Source: DATAPE01 sp034667525 (GTDB lineage Bacteria; Actinomycetota; CADDZG01; WHSQ01). Taken from it: a DNA stretch of 44,934 nucleotides. The DNA lies in NCBI GenBank assembly GCA_034667525.1, contig JAXDJO010000012.1, forward strand, positions 1 through 44,934. The letters are read 5' to 3'. Positions 23,648 to 31,985 of this stretch are shown here, piece after piece. Within the stretch, counting starts at the first letter, position 1. The number at the start of each line of letters is the position of its first letter. Below the pieces are notes generated by a model that ran no database searches, was not told the DNA's origin, and saw nothing but the letters and a program-made list of their open reading frames with translations. A program made the position numbers and the translations under genes.

Positions 23648-25179
23648 ATCGTCTCCGCCTCCGATTCTGGCCACACGCGGCGGCCGGCCACCCACGTACC
23701 CTGAACTTCCGTGTGAAGCAGATCATCTGGATCAGACTCGAGCGGATCACGATCGAGCAACGCGAACTCAGCCCATTGCCCTGGAGCAATCGAGCCCCGC
23801 GCACCTTCGAACGGCGCAAGTGCTGCCACGCCAGTAGTCATTGCTGCCAAAGCTGCTGCAGCATCGATGCTCTCGTCCGCCACGTGATGGGAGCGCAAGG
23901 ACGACATCTGAAGGAACGGATCCAAAGGAGTGACCGTGGAGTCAGAACCTGCTCCTAAAATCATCCCGGCATACATCATCGATCGAAAACGGTTCATCCC
24001 CGAGGCGCGATCCCACCCGATCCGTTCTGAATAGAGCCCTTCACTACCGCCCCACAAACGGTCGAACGCAGGCTGCACGCTGGCGGCCACACCGAGCGCT
24101 GCCGCTCGCGCTATGTGATCGTCACTAGCGCATTCGAAGTGCTCGATCCGATGGTGGAGTTCCCGGACCGGCTCAGGACCAACCTTGTCGGCGACCCGTT
24201 CACAGGCTGTGATGGCTTGCTCGATCGCCGCGTCACCGATGGCATGAACCCCTGCTTGCATCCCTCTCGTCTGTGCTTCATAGAAGAAGTCGAAAACGTC
24301 GTCGTCACTGCGATACGAGGTTCCAGTGCTAGCCATGTCGGCAGGCGGCGCTGTGGTGTAGGGCGAGCGCAACCAGGCGGTATGGCTGCCGAAAGAACCG
24401 TCCAGGAATAGGTCGCCCCCAACCCGGCGAAAACCCATCTCGTGAACCCGCGCAACGTCCTCAGTGCCGAGGTACACCGGCACGTTCAATGCGTGCTCCC
24501 CCACAGTGGCGAGGAATCGCTCTGCCGAATCCCATCCCCGCCACTCAACGACAAACATCTCATGGGCCTCGGCGACGCCTTTGCTGTAGGCAGCCATCAC
24601 TCCGGCTTGGACCGCGGAGCGCTGGGCGCGTAGATCGAGTCCGGCATCGAAAGCCGCCCATGCCCTCGAAGAGGCTGCTTCCCTCAGGAACCCGGTAGGA
24701 CGGCCGTCCCCATCCCGGTCGACTCCATCGACACCCTCGAGGTCGAGATCCCCCAGGAGTGCCGTTGACACGACACAGGAGTGCAAGTCGGCCCGGGCCA
24801 GCAAAGCTTTCCGCTCCCCCACCGCCGAGTCGAGGGTCCACCTGGTCACCGGGGGGTCGAGAGGTTCCTCGAAATTGCCCCCGAACAAGATCCCGTCGCG
24901 TTCAGCTGCTCGCTCAGAGAACGCAGCGCCTATCTGATCACCGTTACGGCAGCCACGGAAATCCATGGCGGTCCTGAACAGCCCGGTTACCTGCAGGTGG
25001 ACGTGTCCATCGCGAAAGGCGGGCACGAGGAAGGCACCGTCGAGATCCACTGTGCGGTCTGCATCAGGTTCGTCACCTTCGCCGACGGCGACGATGAGAT
25101 CGTCTTCCACCAGCACCCAGTCGAGTGCCGGGGGTGACGCCGTGACGATGGTCCCACCTCGGAAACAGCTTGTCGTCAT
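23644..25179 (-). CDS. YtcJ-like metal-dependent amidohydrolase embedded in the lysine operon
   Basis: 511 residues of the amidohydrolase superfamily, YtcJ/DUF-type subgroup. Metal-ligand motifs are visible: HVH in FRDGHVHLQ, His in HAIGDAAIEQAI, HRIEHFE, and Asp in GAGSDSTVTPLDP. A composite beta-sandwich frames the barrel, with closing segment GQWAEFALLDRDP. It has no signal peptide, so it is cytoplasmic. Both ends overlap pathway genes by four bases (ATGA with kdd and ATGA with kamD), which implies equal production with them. It is not a known lysine-fermentation enzyme. Possible roles are deacylating an N-acyl lysine or opening a lactam formed from a pathway amino acid; this is inference. 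Confidence 0.88.
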   Translation of the reverse strand: MTTSCFRGGTIVTASPPALDWVLVEDDLIVAVGEGDEPDADRTVDLDGAFLVPAFRDGHVHLQVTGLFRTAMDFRGCRNGDQIGAAFSERAAERDGILFGGNFEEPLDPPVTRWTLDSAVGERKALLARADLHSCVVSTALLGDLDLEGVDGVDRDGDGRPTGFLREAASSRAWAAFDAGLDLRAQRSAVQAGVMAAYSKGVAEAHEMFVVEWRGWDSAERFLATVGEHALNVPVYLGTEDVARVHEMGFRRVGGDLFLDGSFGSHTAWLRSPYTTAPPADMASTGTSYRSDDDVFDFFYEAQTRGMQAGVHAIGDAAIEQAITACERVADKVGPEPVRELHHRIEHFECASDDHIARAAALGVAASVQPAFDRLWGGSEGLYSERIGWDRASGMNRFRSMMYAGMILGAGSDSTVTPLDPFLQMSSLRSHHVADESIDAAAALAAMTTGVAALAPFEGARGSIAPGQWAEFALLDRDPLESDPDDLLHTEVQGTWVAGRRVWPESEAETI

Positions 25180-26180
25180 CGTGAGAACCTCTCGAGCAAC
25201 GCTGGGTTGGCACGAACGAGATCCAGAGCCAGCGCGGCATGACCCGGGACGTACCCGTTCCCGATCATCATCTCGCACGATTTACCAACACCTTCTGCGG
25301 TCAGCGCAGCGGCGGTAAACGAGGTTGCCATAGAGAAAAAGACTACGCGCCCCTCGTCCCGGCAGGCCAGGATGGCTCCGCCCTCGCAACCTGGCACGTT
25401 GGCGCACACGAACACGAGATCCGCTCCCGTGCCTTCCAAGGCTTCGGTGATCTTTTCGGCCACCGCCAGCGCGTCGGTACAGTCCACCGCGATGGCCTCA
25501 GCTCCGGCTTCCTTGGCGTTCAACGTGGTCTCTTCCGGCCAGCACAGGCCCACTACCCGGCCGTCAGAGCCGACCGAGCGGACTGCCTGCGCGCACGTAA
25601 GCATGCCCGATTTGCCTCCGGCACCGATGACCACCACCCGCATCCCGGGAAGGGCAAGGCGGGCCATCCACGCGGGGGCGCCACAGACATCCAGAACCCC
25701 CAGCACAGCTTTGTCATCGAGATCACTAGGCACCGGCGCATAGATGCTCGACCCAAAGAAGATCGCGCGCCCCTTGACCTGCACCCGTTCCGAAGCCGGA
25801 TCCAGACTCACGATCTCTTCCAGGATCAATGGCGTCAAGGTCAACGAAACCAGTGACGCGATCCGCTCTCCCACGCGCGGTTCCAGACGATCTGCCCCGA
25901 CCTCGGATACGCGGCCGACGAGCATTCCACCCGACCCCGTAGCGGGATTCTGCATCTTGCCGCGTCCCGCCACGATCTCACTGATGTTCCGGGCCATCGC
26001 GTTTGCGTCCGAATTCGCCGCAGTCCGCAGCTGGTACCAGGAAGCTGAATCGATGTTGAGGTAGTCGACGTCCACGGCGAACTCGTCGTCGCGCAATGGC
26101 GAACGTGGGTCTAGAACCCCAGCTTGCTGGGGCAGAACCCCAGCGGGTTCCAGTGAGCGATGTATCCCGAGCCTCTGCAC
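25176..26180 (-). CDS. kdd: L-erythro-3,5-diaminohexanoate dehydrogenase
   Basis: Oxidative deamination of 3,5-diaminohexanoate to 5-amino-3-oxohexanoate with NAD+. The 334-residue product has GIHRSLEPAGVLPQQAGVLD at the start, a zinc-free MDR-like core and a Rossmann motif VVVIGAGGKSGML. The match to Kdd rather than general alcohol dehydrogenases rests on the N-terminal block and on placement between kamA and kamD/E. GTG 26180 starts nine bases after the kamA stop. In the mRNA, a strong hairpin (GCTGGGG/CCCCAGC) can form within the first 25 codons (about 26110-26150). Confidence 0.92.
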   Translation of the reverse strand: MQRLGIHRSLEPAGVLPQQAGVLDPRSPLRDDEFAVDVDYLNIDSASWYQLRTAANSDANAMARNISEIVAGRGKMQNPATGSGGMLVGRVSEVGADRLEPRVGERIASLVSLTLTPLILEEIVSLDPASERVQVKGRAIFFGSSIYAPVPSDLDDKAVLGVLDVCGAPAWMARLALPGMRVVVIGAGGKSGMLTCAQAVRSVGSDGRVVGLCWPEETTLNAKEAGAEAIAVDCTDALAVAEKITEALEGTGADLVFVCANVPGCEGGAILACRDEGRVVFFSMATSFTAAALTAEGVGKSCEMMIGNGYVPGHAALALDLVRANPALLERFSR

Positions 26181-26189
26181 CGAGGCGGC

Positions 26190-27587
26190 TCAGCCGGTCG
26201 CGGCGCGAGCGGAGAACTCGCGCCAGTAGCTCTTGCCTTCCTCGGGGAGCGAAGAGATCGGGTCGAAATATTCGTATCTACGTCCTACCGCATCCGGTTG
26301 CTCGGCCTCGATACTCGTCCTGTAATTCTTGGTCCAGGATGAGATCCCGCGGACACGGTCGTATTCGTCCAGCTGATGAACCCACCTCTTGCCAACGAAC
26401 GGCACGTCGCACACGATGCGCGGGGTGGCGAAACCGGGGAGATAGCCCATTATCGCGTGTTGCAGCCTTTGCGCCTCGTCTACCGAGACGCGCCAGTGCT
26501 CCGAGTTCGGGATCAGATCGCACATGTAGAAGTAGTAAGGCATCACTTTCACGTCGTCGAGCAGACCGAAGCACAGGTCGAGCAAAGCCTCGGGAGAATC
26601 GTTAACCCCTCGCAACAGCACCCCTTGGTTCCGGACGTCTCGGAATCCCATCGTCCTCAGCTTCTTGACCGCCCGAGCCACCAGTGGAGTGAGTGAGTTC
26701 ACGTGGTTCACGTGGATGTGGATCGCCAGATCGACGTCCCTGGCGATGGCCTTGGTGGCGAGACGGTCCATGCCCGCGAGCACATCATCCTGCAGGAAAT
26801 GCTGCGGCAGCCCCATGAGGCCTTTGGTGGCCAAGCGGATGTCGCGGATGTTCGGGATGTCCATCAAGGCCCCCACGAACGATTCGATGTGCGAGATCGG
26901 AAGGTTGGCGATGTCTCCGCCGGAGACCACCACGTCTCGGACCGAAGGCGTTTTGCGCAGATAGCCCAAGATCGCCTCGTACCGCTCTTTTTGCTTGAGC
27001 TCGAAACGGTGCTTTACGAACTGGGGAACATTGTTCCCGATGAGATCCATCCTCGTGCAGTGTCCGCAGTATTGGGGGCAGGTCGAGAGCAACTCCGCCA
27101 GCACCTTGGTGGGGTAACGATGGGTCAGGCCCTCAACGGCCCACATGTCAGCCTCGTGCAAGCTGTCCCGTTGCGACATGGGGTGGCTCGGCCACTCGGG
27201 ATCGCGGTCTTGCAGGGCCGGGACCATGTAACGCCTGATCGGATCGTTCCACAGGTCGTTCTCGTTCATGGTGTTGATCATCTGGGGGGGCAGGAGCAGA
27301 GACATGGTCGCCCTCTCCTGCTGGTCCCGGCGGATCGACTCGGCGAGCTCGTCGGTCAGAAGGTGCTGGTAGACCTTCTGAAGCTCCTCGAGGTTCTTGA
27401 CGGAGTGCTGCCGCTGCCAGCGGGCGCTCTCCCACTCGGCCACGGTCACATCACGGTATCCCGGCAAACGGCGCCAATCAGGCTCGACGAAGTCATGGAA
27501 CCGCGGGTATTGGTAGGGCTGGGCGTGATCGGGCGCCAGGGGCACGGCGGCGGCCACCTGCTGGGTATCGTGAACAGTGAGCGTCAT
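26190..27587 (-). CDS. kamA: Lysine 2,3-aminomutase (KamA-family radical SAM enzyme)
   Basis: First enzyme of the operon, converting L-lysine to L-beta-lysine with a 4Fe-4S cluster, SAM and PLP. The cluster cysteines are C170, C174 and C177 in STCPQYCGHCTR. GVND (327-330) and CD (356-357) fit the acidic residues that hold lysine. The PLP lysine is probably K400 in DVPFVGKRWVH, which differs from the GGGGK form of clostridial enzymes and marks another clade. 465 residues, longer at the N-terminus than clostridial KamA. ATG 27587 has GGAGGTGGAGG ahead. Placement with kamD, kamE, kdd and kal supports lysine as substrate. Confidence 0.92.
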   Translation of the reverse strand: MTLTVHDTQQVAAAVPLAPDHAQPYQYPRFHDFVEPDWRRLPGYRDVTVAEWESARWQRQHSVKNLEELQKVYQHLLTDELAESIRRDQQERATMSLLLPPQMINTMNENDLWNDPIRRYMVPALQDRDPEWPSHPMSQRDSLHEADMWAVEGLTHRYPTKVLAELLSTCPQYCGHCTRMDLIGNNVPQFVKHRFELKQKERYEAILGYLRKTPSVRDVVVSGGDIANLPISHIESFVGALMDIPNIRDIRLATKGLMGLPQHFLQDDVLAGMDRLATKAIARDVDLAIHIHVNHVNSLTPLVARAVKKLRTMGFRDVRNQGVLLRGVNDSPEALLDLCFGLLDDVKVMPYYFYMCDLIPNSEHWRVSVDEAQRLQHAIMGYLPGFATPRIVCDVPFVGKRWVHQLDEYDRVRGISSWTKNYRTSIEAEQPDAVGRRYEYFDPISSLPEEGKSYWREFSARAATG

Positions 27588-27622
27588 GCCTCCACCTCCC
27601 TGGATCCCCGCCGGCCGGATGC

Positions 27623-27651
27623 TTGCTCGGCTCAGTCTAGCGGAATAACAT
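27623..27651 (+). promoter_or_regulatory. Promoter of the Lrp-family gene
   Basis: TTGCTC (27623-27628) and TAACAT (27646-27651) are 17 bases apart and face the Lrp gene starting at 27688. The element overlaps the oppositely directed kamA promoter (27634-27662), so binding at one would affect both. Confidence 0.5.
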
Positions 27652-27662
27652 TAGGTCCACAA
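27634..27662 (-). promoter_or_regulatory. Promoter of the lysine operon (kamA)
   Basis: On the minus strand TTGTGG (27657-27662) and TAGACT (27634-27639) are 17 bases apart. Transcription would start near 27627, leaving a 40-base leader with a strong ribosome site. GGA-N11-TCC spans the spacer as a weak dyad where the divergently encoded Lrp protein might bind. Confidence 0.5.
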
Positions 27663-27687
27663 CATCATCTGCGGAAGGTTGTTCGGA

Positions 27688-28155
27688 GTGGACGCGATAG
27701 ACCGGATGGTTTTGGCAGCCCTGGAACAGGATGCCCGCCTCACCTACGCCGAGATCGGAGCCCGGGTGGGGCTGGCGGCGTCTTCGGTGCACGACAGGGT
27801 CCGCAAGATGGAACGGGCCGGGGTGATCAAGGCCTATCGCGCCGAGCTGGATCGCGATCAAACCGGCTTTCCGATCACTGCCATGGTGAGTCTCACCCTC
27901 CAGCGGACCTCAGCCTCTGACGTGCCGTCCAAGGTCGCCGAGCTGCCGTTCGTCGAATCCTGCTACTCCGTGGCCGGCGACTACTCCTACGTCCTCGTGG
28001 TCCGAACCCCATCCACCCACGATCTGGAGCAGCTCCTCGACGACCTTCGCGGGAAGCTCGAGGTACTCACCCGCTCGACCGTCGTGCTGTCCACCCCCTT
28101 CGAGCGGCGGCCGTTGCTGGGGAGCACTATGGATGTGGAGCTCGGGCCCCTCTGA
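27688..28155 (+). CDS. Lrp/AsnC-family transcriptional regulator
   Basis: 155 residues: an N-terminal helix-turn-helix (about 1-50) with LTYAEIGARVGLAASSVHDRVRKME, and a C-terminal RAM domain (about 65-145) that binds amino acids and forms octamers. GTG 27688 is chosen because GGAAGG lies nine bases upstream; TTG 27679 would add three residues. It is divergent from kamA with overlapping promoters, so it most likely senses lysine, beta-lysine or another amino acid and controls the operon. The ligand is inferred from position only. Confidence 0.88.
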   Translation: MDAIDRMVLAALEQDARLTYAEIGARVGLAASSVHDRVRKMERAGVIKAYRAELDRDQTGFPITAMVSLTLQRTSASDVPSKVAELPFVESCYSVAGDYSYVLVVRTPSTHDLEQLLDDLRGKLEVLTRSTVVLSTPFERRPLLGSTMDVELGPL

Positions 28156-28198
28156 CGAAACCAGCAGAGGGAAGTAACGCGTACGTGTGGCCGCTCGG

Positions 28199-28684
28199 CT
28201 ACCTGCGTTCCTGGAGCCACTCGCTGAATCGTGCCCCGAGGTCGTCATTGCTCCGAGGCGGAGCCTTCGGATCGAGCCAGGTCGAGCGTTTCTTGGCATC
28301 ATCGAGCAGCACCCACTCGTACCCGTAGGTTCGAGGGCCCGCCCACTGCGGCTCGATCCAACTCTCGTTCTCCAAGCTTGCAACCGCGGCGTACCCGTAG
28401 TGCGGCCGGCCGGTCCAGAAGCCCGCCGTTCCAAAGAGCTGCGAACCTCTGGTTCGGGCTCGGATCTCGGAAACGCTCGAGTACTCCCCCACCCAGCACA
28501 AATCCACACGAGCTCTGGCCACCACCAGACCGCCGCGCAATTGGACCCACACGATGTCGTCGGGAAACGCGCCATGCTTATAGGCCGGACCGGGGCGATC
28601 CCGCATCTCGATCGCGTACCCCAAAGTGGGACCCCGCGTGGATCCGGTCAGGTGTTCGAGTCGCCGGATGAGAACGTGATCCAT
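28199..28684 (-). CDS. Conserved-looking protein of unknown function
   Basis: 161 residues, soluble, no signal peptide. FPDDIVWVQLRGGLVVARARV, GEYSSVSEIRAR, GRPHYGYAAVASLENESW and GPRTYGYEWVLLDD are strongly patterned strands. The layout recalls PUA-like/ASCH or EVE domains, which bind modified nucleotides, but I cannot assign the family with confidence. ATG 28684 is the only good start. The gene faces the Lrp gene tail to tail across 43 bases, and lies 35 bases downstream of the acyl-CoA dehydrogenase gene on the same strand. Confidence 0.7.
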   Translation of the reverse strand: MDHVLIRRLEHLTGSTRGPTLGYAIEMRDRPGPAYKHGAFPDDIVWVQLRGGLVVARARVDLCWVGEYSSVSEIRARTRGSQLFGTAGFWTGRPHYGYAAVASLENESWIEPQWAGPRTYGYEWVLLDDAKKRSTWLDPKAPPRSNDDLGARFSEWLQERR

Positions 28685-28719
28685 CTCCAGAACCTAGCGG
28701 GCTGGGCGGGCGGTCTCGC

Positions 28720-29862
28720 TCAGGAAGCTATCTTTCTTCCGATCACGTAGCGCTGGATCTGGTTGGTGCCTTCGACGATCTGCAGACCCTTCGCCTCGCG
28801 CATGTAACGCTCGACCGGATAATCGGAGATGTAGCCGTACCCACCGTGAAGCTGGACGGCATCGGTGGTCACCCGCATAGCTGCATCTGAGCAGAACAAC
28901 TTTGCCTGGGCCGCCTCCAGCGAGTAATCGAGTCCTGCGTCCCTGACAGCGGCAGCGTGCCGGTAGAGGCGTCTCCCGGCTTCGATCTGTGTGGACATAT
29001 CCGCCAACATGAACTGGATGCCTTCGTGGGCCGACAATGGCTCGCCGAACTGCTCGCGCTCAGCGGTGAACCTCACGGCCTCGTCGAACGCACCTTGGGC
29101 CAAGCCGATGGAGCAGGCAGCGATGCCCAGCCGGCCGGAATCCAGCGACGCGAGAGCGATCTTGAAGCCCTGTCCTTCATCGCCCAGCCGGGACCCGGCG
29201 GGAACCAGTGCGTCGTCGAAACTCAGTGCCCAGGTTGGCGAGGATCGCCAACCCATCTTGCTTTCCTTCTTGGTGGCGGAGAAGCCGTCGGTCGGGTTCG
29301 GGACGAGGAAGGCGCTGATGCCGCCGGCCCCCGCTTCCCCCGTCCGGGCCATGACCAGAACCACATCGGCTTCCGCGCCTCTCGTACAGAACACCTTGCT
29401 TCCCGACAGCCGATAGCCGTCGCCATCGACCGTTGCCCTAGTGACCAGGGAGGCTGCGTCCGATCCGGCCGCGGGTTCGGACAAGGAGTACGCACCGAAC
29501 CACTCGCCCCCGGCCAGGCGCTGGAGGATCTCTTTCTTTTGCAGGTCGCTACCGAAATGATCGGTCGCGAATGCACACAGCGTGTGCACCGAGAGGCCGA
29601 TCGCCAGCGAAAGATAGGTCCTGGCGATCTCTTCGATCACCAGAAGGTAAGTGAGGTAGGGCTGGCCGCCACCTCCATATTCCTCTGGGAAAGGGATGCC
29701 CGTCAGCCCGAGATCGGCAAGCTGACGGTAGAGCGAAGCGGGATCTTCCTCCCGAGCCTCGAGTTCAATTGACCGGGGCCCGGCCACCTCTGTGGCGAAT
29801 TCGCGCACCATGCCGGCAAGCGACCGCTCATCCTCATCCAGGAGACGCAGGTCGGCGGGCAT
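28720..29862 (-). CDS. Acyl-CoA dehydrogenase
   Basis: FAD enzyme, 380 residues. The family blocks are present: GLTGIPFPEEYGGGG, YSLSEPAAGSDAASL, the QLHGGYGYISDYPVERYMREAK flavin loop (as QLHGGYGYISDYPVERYM), and VEGTNQIQR, whose Glu is the likely base. This is the short-chain/butyryl type in overall pattern. Given the lysine operon next door ending in crotonyl-CoA, a role on C4 acyl-CoA is plausible but not proved. ATG 29862 is chosen; a longer frame to 30006 overlaps the divergent small membrane gene and lacks homology. Electron-transfer flavoprotein genes are not in the window. Confidence 0.92.
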   Translation of the reverse strand: MPADLRLLDEDERSLAGMVREFATEVAGPRSIELEAREEDPASLYRQLADLGLTGIPFPEEYGGGGQPYLTYLLVIEEIARTYLSLAIGLSVHTLCAFATDHFGSDLQKKEILQRLAGGEWFGAYSLSEPAAGSDAASLVTRATVDGDGYRLSGSKVFCTRGAEADVVLVMARTGEAGAGGISAFLVPNPTDGFSATKKESKMGWRSSPTWALSFDDALVPAGSRLGDEGQGFKIALASLDSGRLGIAACSIGLAQGAFDEAVRFTAEREQFGEPLSAHEGIQFMLADMSTQIEAGRRLYRHAAAVRDAGLDYSLEAAQAKLFCSDAAMRVTTDAVQLHGGYGYISDYPVERYMREAKGLQIVEGTNQIQRYVIGRKIAS

Positions 29863-29880
29863 CTGCGGGAGAATACGCCG

Positions 29881-30177
29881 GTGAAGATCGAAGATCGCAG
29901 CGGGACTTCTTTGGAAGAGGCCACAGTCACCGTGGACGATGCCGAGCTCCTTGATCTTTTGGAGGGCATCGCCGACGTGGTGGAGGGCAAGAGAGCTCAC
30001 CTCCACTTCAATCAGTTGGGCGGCCCCCAGCTGGTGGTGCGCCGGACAGAAGAAGCCGATGCCGATCCCCTGCAGCGTTCACTCGACTGGTGGATCGGTC
30101 CCCTGATCCTTCTGGCGGTGCTGCTGCTGGTCGTAGGCGGCGTCACCGCAATCCGCTGGGTGGCAGGGCTGCTGTGA
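29881..30177 (+). CDS. Small C-terminally anchored membrane protein of unknown function
   Basis: 98 residues: a polar, mostly acidic N-terminal domain (1-68) with alternating strand/helix pattern, then one hydrophobic helix WWIGPLILLAVLLLVVGGV near 70-90 and a short end. No signal peptide, so it should sit as a tail-anchored protein with the domain in the cytoplasm. GTG 29881 lies only 18 bases from the divergent acyl-CoA dehydrogenase start, so the promoters must lie inside the opposing genes. Its TGA overlaps the GTG of the next gene (GTGA), which makes it the first gene of a two-gene unit. Confidence 0.7.
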   Translation: MKIEDRSGTSLEEATVTVDDAELLDLLEGIADVVEGKRAHLHFNQLGGPQLVVRRTEEADADPLQRSLDWWIGPLILLAVLLLVVGGVTAIRWVAGLL

Positions 30178-31091
30178 CGAGTGCCCGCGAGGGCATCCCG
30201 CCCGGCGCGGCATGGACTGACGCTCTCCCCGACCTGGTGCGGTCATCCGACGGGACCTCGATAGCCGTGCGGTCCTCTTCCGGGGGTAACAAGACACCGG
30301 TGCTGCTCGTCAACGCGGTGGGGGCCACTCTGGCTATGTGGAGGCCGACCCTCGAGCGGATGGCATCCGATCGCACCTGGGTCACCTGGGATCTTCGGGG
30401 ACTCCTTGACTCTCGCCCACCGGCCACGGATAGGTTGGACCCGGCGGCGCACGCCGGCGATGCCATCGCCGCGTTGGACCACCTCGGCGTCGGCGACTTT
30501 GCCCTCGTTTCTTGGAGCAACGGGAGCCGCATCGCCTTCGAGATCGCCGCGCGTTATCCGGACCGTGCGCGAGGACTGGCAGTGATCAATGGTGCTTACG
30601 GGCAGTCGTTGGCCACTCTCGTTCGAAATCTGGAGCCGGCTTCGGCATTGCCGCTAGTAGCGGGCGTAGCAAAACACTTTCCGATGCCAGTAGGCATCAT
30701 GCTTCACCAGCTTGTCGCCCGTCCCGAGTTGGCGGGGCTGGTCCGCCAATCAGGCATGGCCGGTCCCTCGTCGGATCCCGCGGTTCTCGTCGAGATGCTG
30801 CGTGCGATGGCTGGATGTGACACCCGGCGCCTGCTCGCAACCTTTGAGGCCGTGGCAGGATCTTCTGCGGCAGAGATACTGCCCTCGGTTCGGGCGTCAA
30901 CACTTCTGATTACGGGCGGCCGCGATCGCATCAGCCCGGCTCACATCGTTGACGAGATCCGGGCCGCCATCCCTCATGTCCGCGTGGAGGTATATGAGGA
31001 TGCAACCCACTATCTCCCGATCGAATATCCGGATCGGCTGGCCGCCGACATGAGCGGTTTCTTATCCGAGCTCGATCAGCCGCGGGGTTGA
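30174..31091 (+). CDS. Alpha/beta-fold hydrolase
   Basis: 305 residues. The strand-nucleophile-helix turn reads LVSWSNGSRIAFEIAARYP, with Ser in SWSNG (the first Gly of GxSxG is Ser). The acid is probably Asp in TGGRDRISP and the base His in DATHYLPIEYP. A cap segment lies between. The protein resembles 3-oxoadipate enol-lactonase and related hydrolases, but the substrate cannot be named. GTG 30174 overlaps the stop of the preceding membrane-protein gene by four bases. Confidence 0.85.
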   Translation: MTSAREGIPPGAAWTDALPDLVRSSDGTSIAVRSSSGGNKTPVLLVNAVGATLAMWRPTLERMASDRTWVTWDLRGLLDSRPPATDRLDPAAHAGDAIAALDHLGVGDFALVSWSNGSRIAFEIAARYPDRARGLAVINGAYGQSLATLVRNLEPASALPLVAGVAKHFPMPVGIMLHQLVARPELAGLVRQSGMAGPSSDPAVLVEMLRAMAGCDTRRLLATFEAVAGSSAAEILPSVRASTLLITGGRDRISPAHIVDEIRAAIPHVRVEVYEDATHYLPIEYPDRLAADMSGFLSELDQPRG

Positions 31092-31131
31092 TCTCTCAAG
31101 GATCCACTTCGGCTGCCGTCAGTCGAATGGA

Positions 31132-31968
31132 TCAAAGCGGGAGCTGGACCTGATCCATAGCCGCCAGCCCACGGATGGCAGTCCCCGTCCAGACCGCCCA
31201 GATGGGTATCAAGATCCCTCCTCCGATACCTACGATCAGATCGTTGATATCTGAAGCACCCAGCGCGCTGGCAACCAGGCCGATCGCGAACAGGATCGCT
31301 ATGACCCCCGAGATGAGCTTCCATCGACCTCCCATGTCGGTCGCGATCGCAGAGAAGGTTGCGATAGCGAACGCTGCCGCCGCGAGGCCAAGAAAGCCAT
31401 AGAGCAGCCAGTCCGACGAACCTCCAATGAGTGTCAACGCTCGGCCCTGGGAGATGATCTGGGTGGCTGAGTACTTGCAATCGCAGATGTGAGGGTCGAG
31501 TGCAGCATGCTCACCACCGAGCTTCAAAAGAACGGAACCCACGCCTAGCGCAGCTGCGATCGTGAGCAAAGAAACCATGAGGGAGCCGCCGGGGTCGGAG
31601 CTTCCATGACGGCGTGACAACAGGATGGCCACGCCGACGAGTGCCACAAAGCCGGCTGCGAACAGACAGTTCGAGACCACCTCTTGAACCCAACGTTGGC
31701 GCTCGTTTGCAAAGAAGACGACGGTCCCGGTAAGTAGATTCGGGTTGGCCCGTGGGAGAGGCGGAGGGGCCGGAGCAGTGATGTCGTGCGACAGCAACAG
31801 CGTCATTAATGTCGCAATGAAGAATGTCGCCGCGACGAACCAACCGAGCGCGACCGGAAAGGGGGAGGTGTTCAGCCGGTCGTCGTCGTTCAGAGGTACC
31901 TCCCCCGCATCCACGTCTTGAGCGTCCTCGGTTGCCCGCGCCTGGAAGTCAAGCAAAAGTTTGGGCAA
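31132..31968 (-). CDS. Multi-pass membrane protein of unknown function
   Basis: About 278 residues with roughly six membrane helices, at about 38-61, 103-122, 130-150, 185-210, 218-240 and 245-268. The loop between helices 1 and 2 (Pro/Asn-rich) and the HICDCKY loop would be outside. The start is uncertain: TTG 31968 is the longest form, while GTG 31914 has GAGGA ten bases upstream and may be the real start (260 residues). It lies 17 bases after the diacylglycerol-kinase gene on the same strand. No family recognised. Confidence 0.65.
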   Translation of the reverse strand: MPKLLLDFQARATEDAQDVDAGEVPLNDDDRLNTSPFPVALGWFVAATFFIATLMTLLLSHDITAPAPPPLPRANPNLLTGTVVFFANERQRWVQEVVSNCLFAAGFVALVGVAILLSRRHGSSDPGGSLMVSLLTIAAALGVGSVLLKLGGEHAALDPHICDCKYSATQIISQGRALTLIGGSSDWLLYGFLGLAAAAFAIATFSAIATDMGGRWKLISGVIAILFAIGLVASALGASDINDLIVGIGGGILIPIWAVWTGTAIRGLAAMDQVQLPL

Positions 31969-31985
31969 TCCGCAAGCTACTGCAT

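Noticed and set aside
26101..26160. Mobile-element end or CRISPR-like repeat from the AACCCCAGC repeats
   Set aside because: The repeats lie inside kdd, encode the conserved LEPAGVLPQQAGVL region, and are only two or three short units.
27588..27687. Cobalamin or lysine riboswitch ahead of the kam operon
   Set aside because: The gap is only 100 bases and is filled by two promoters and a ribosome site; no B12-box or lysine aptamer is seen.
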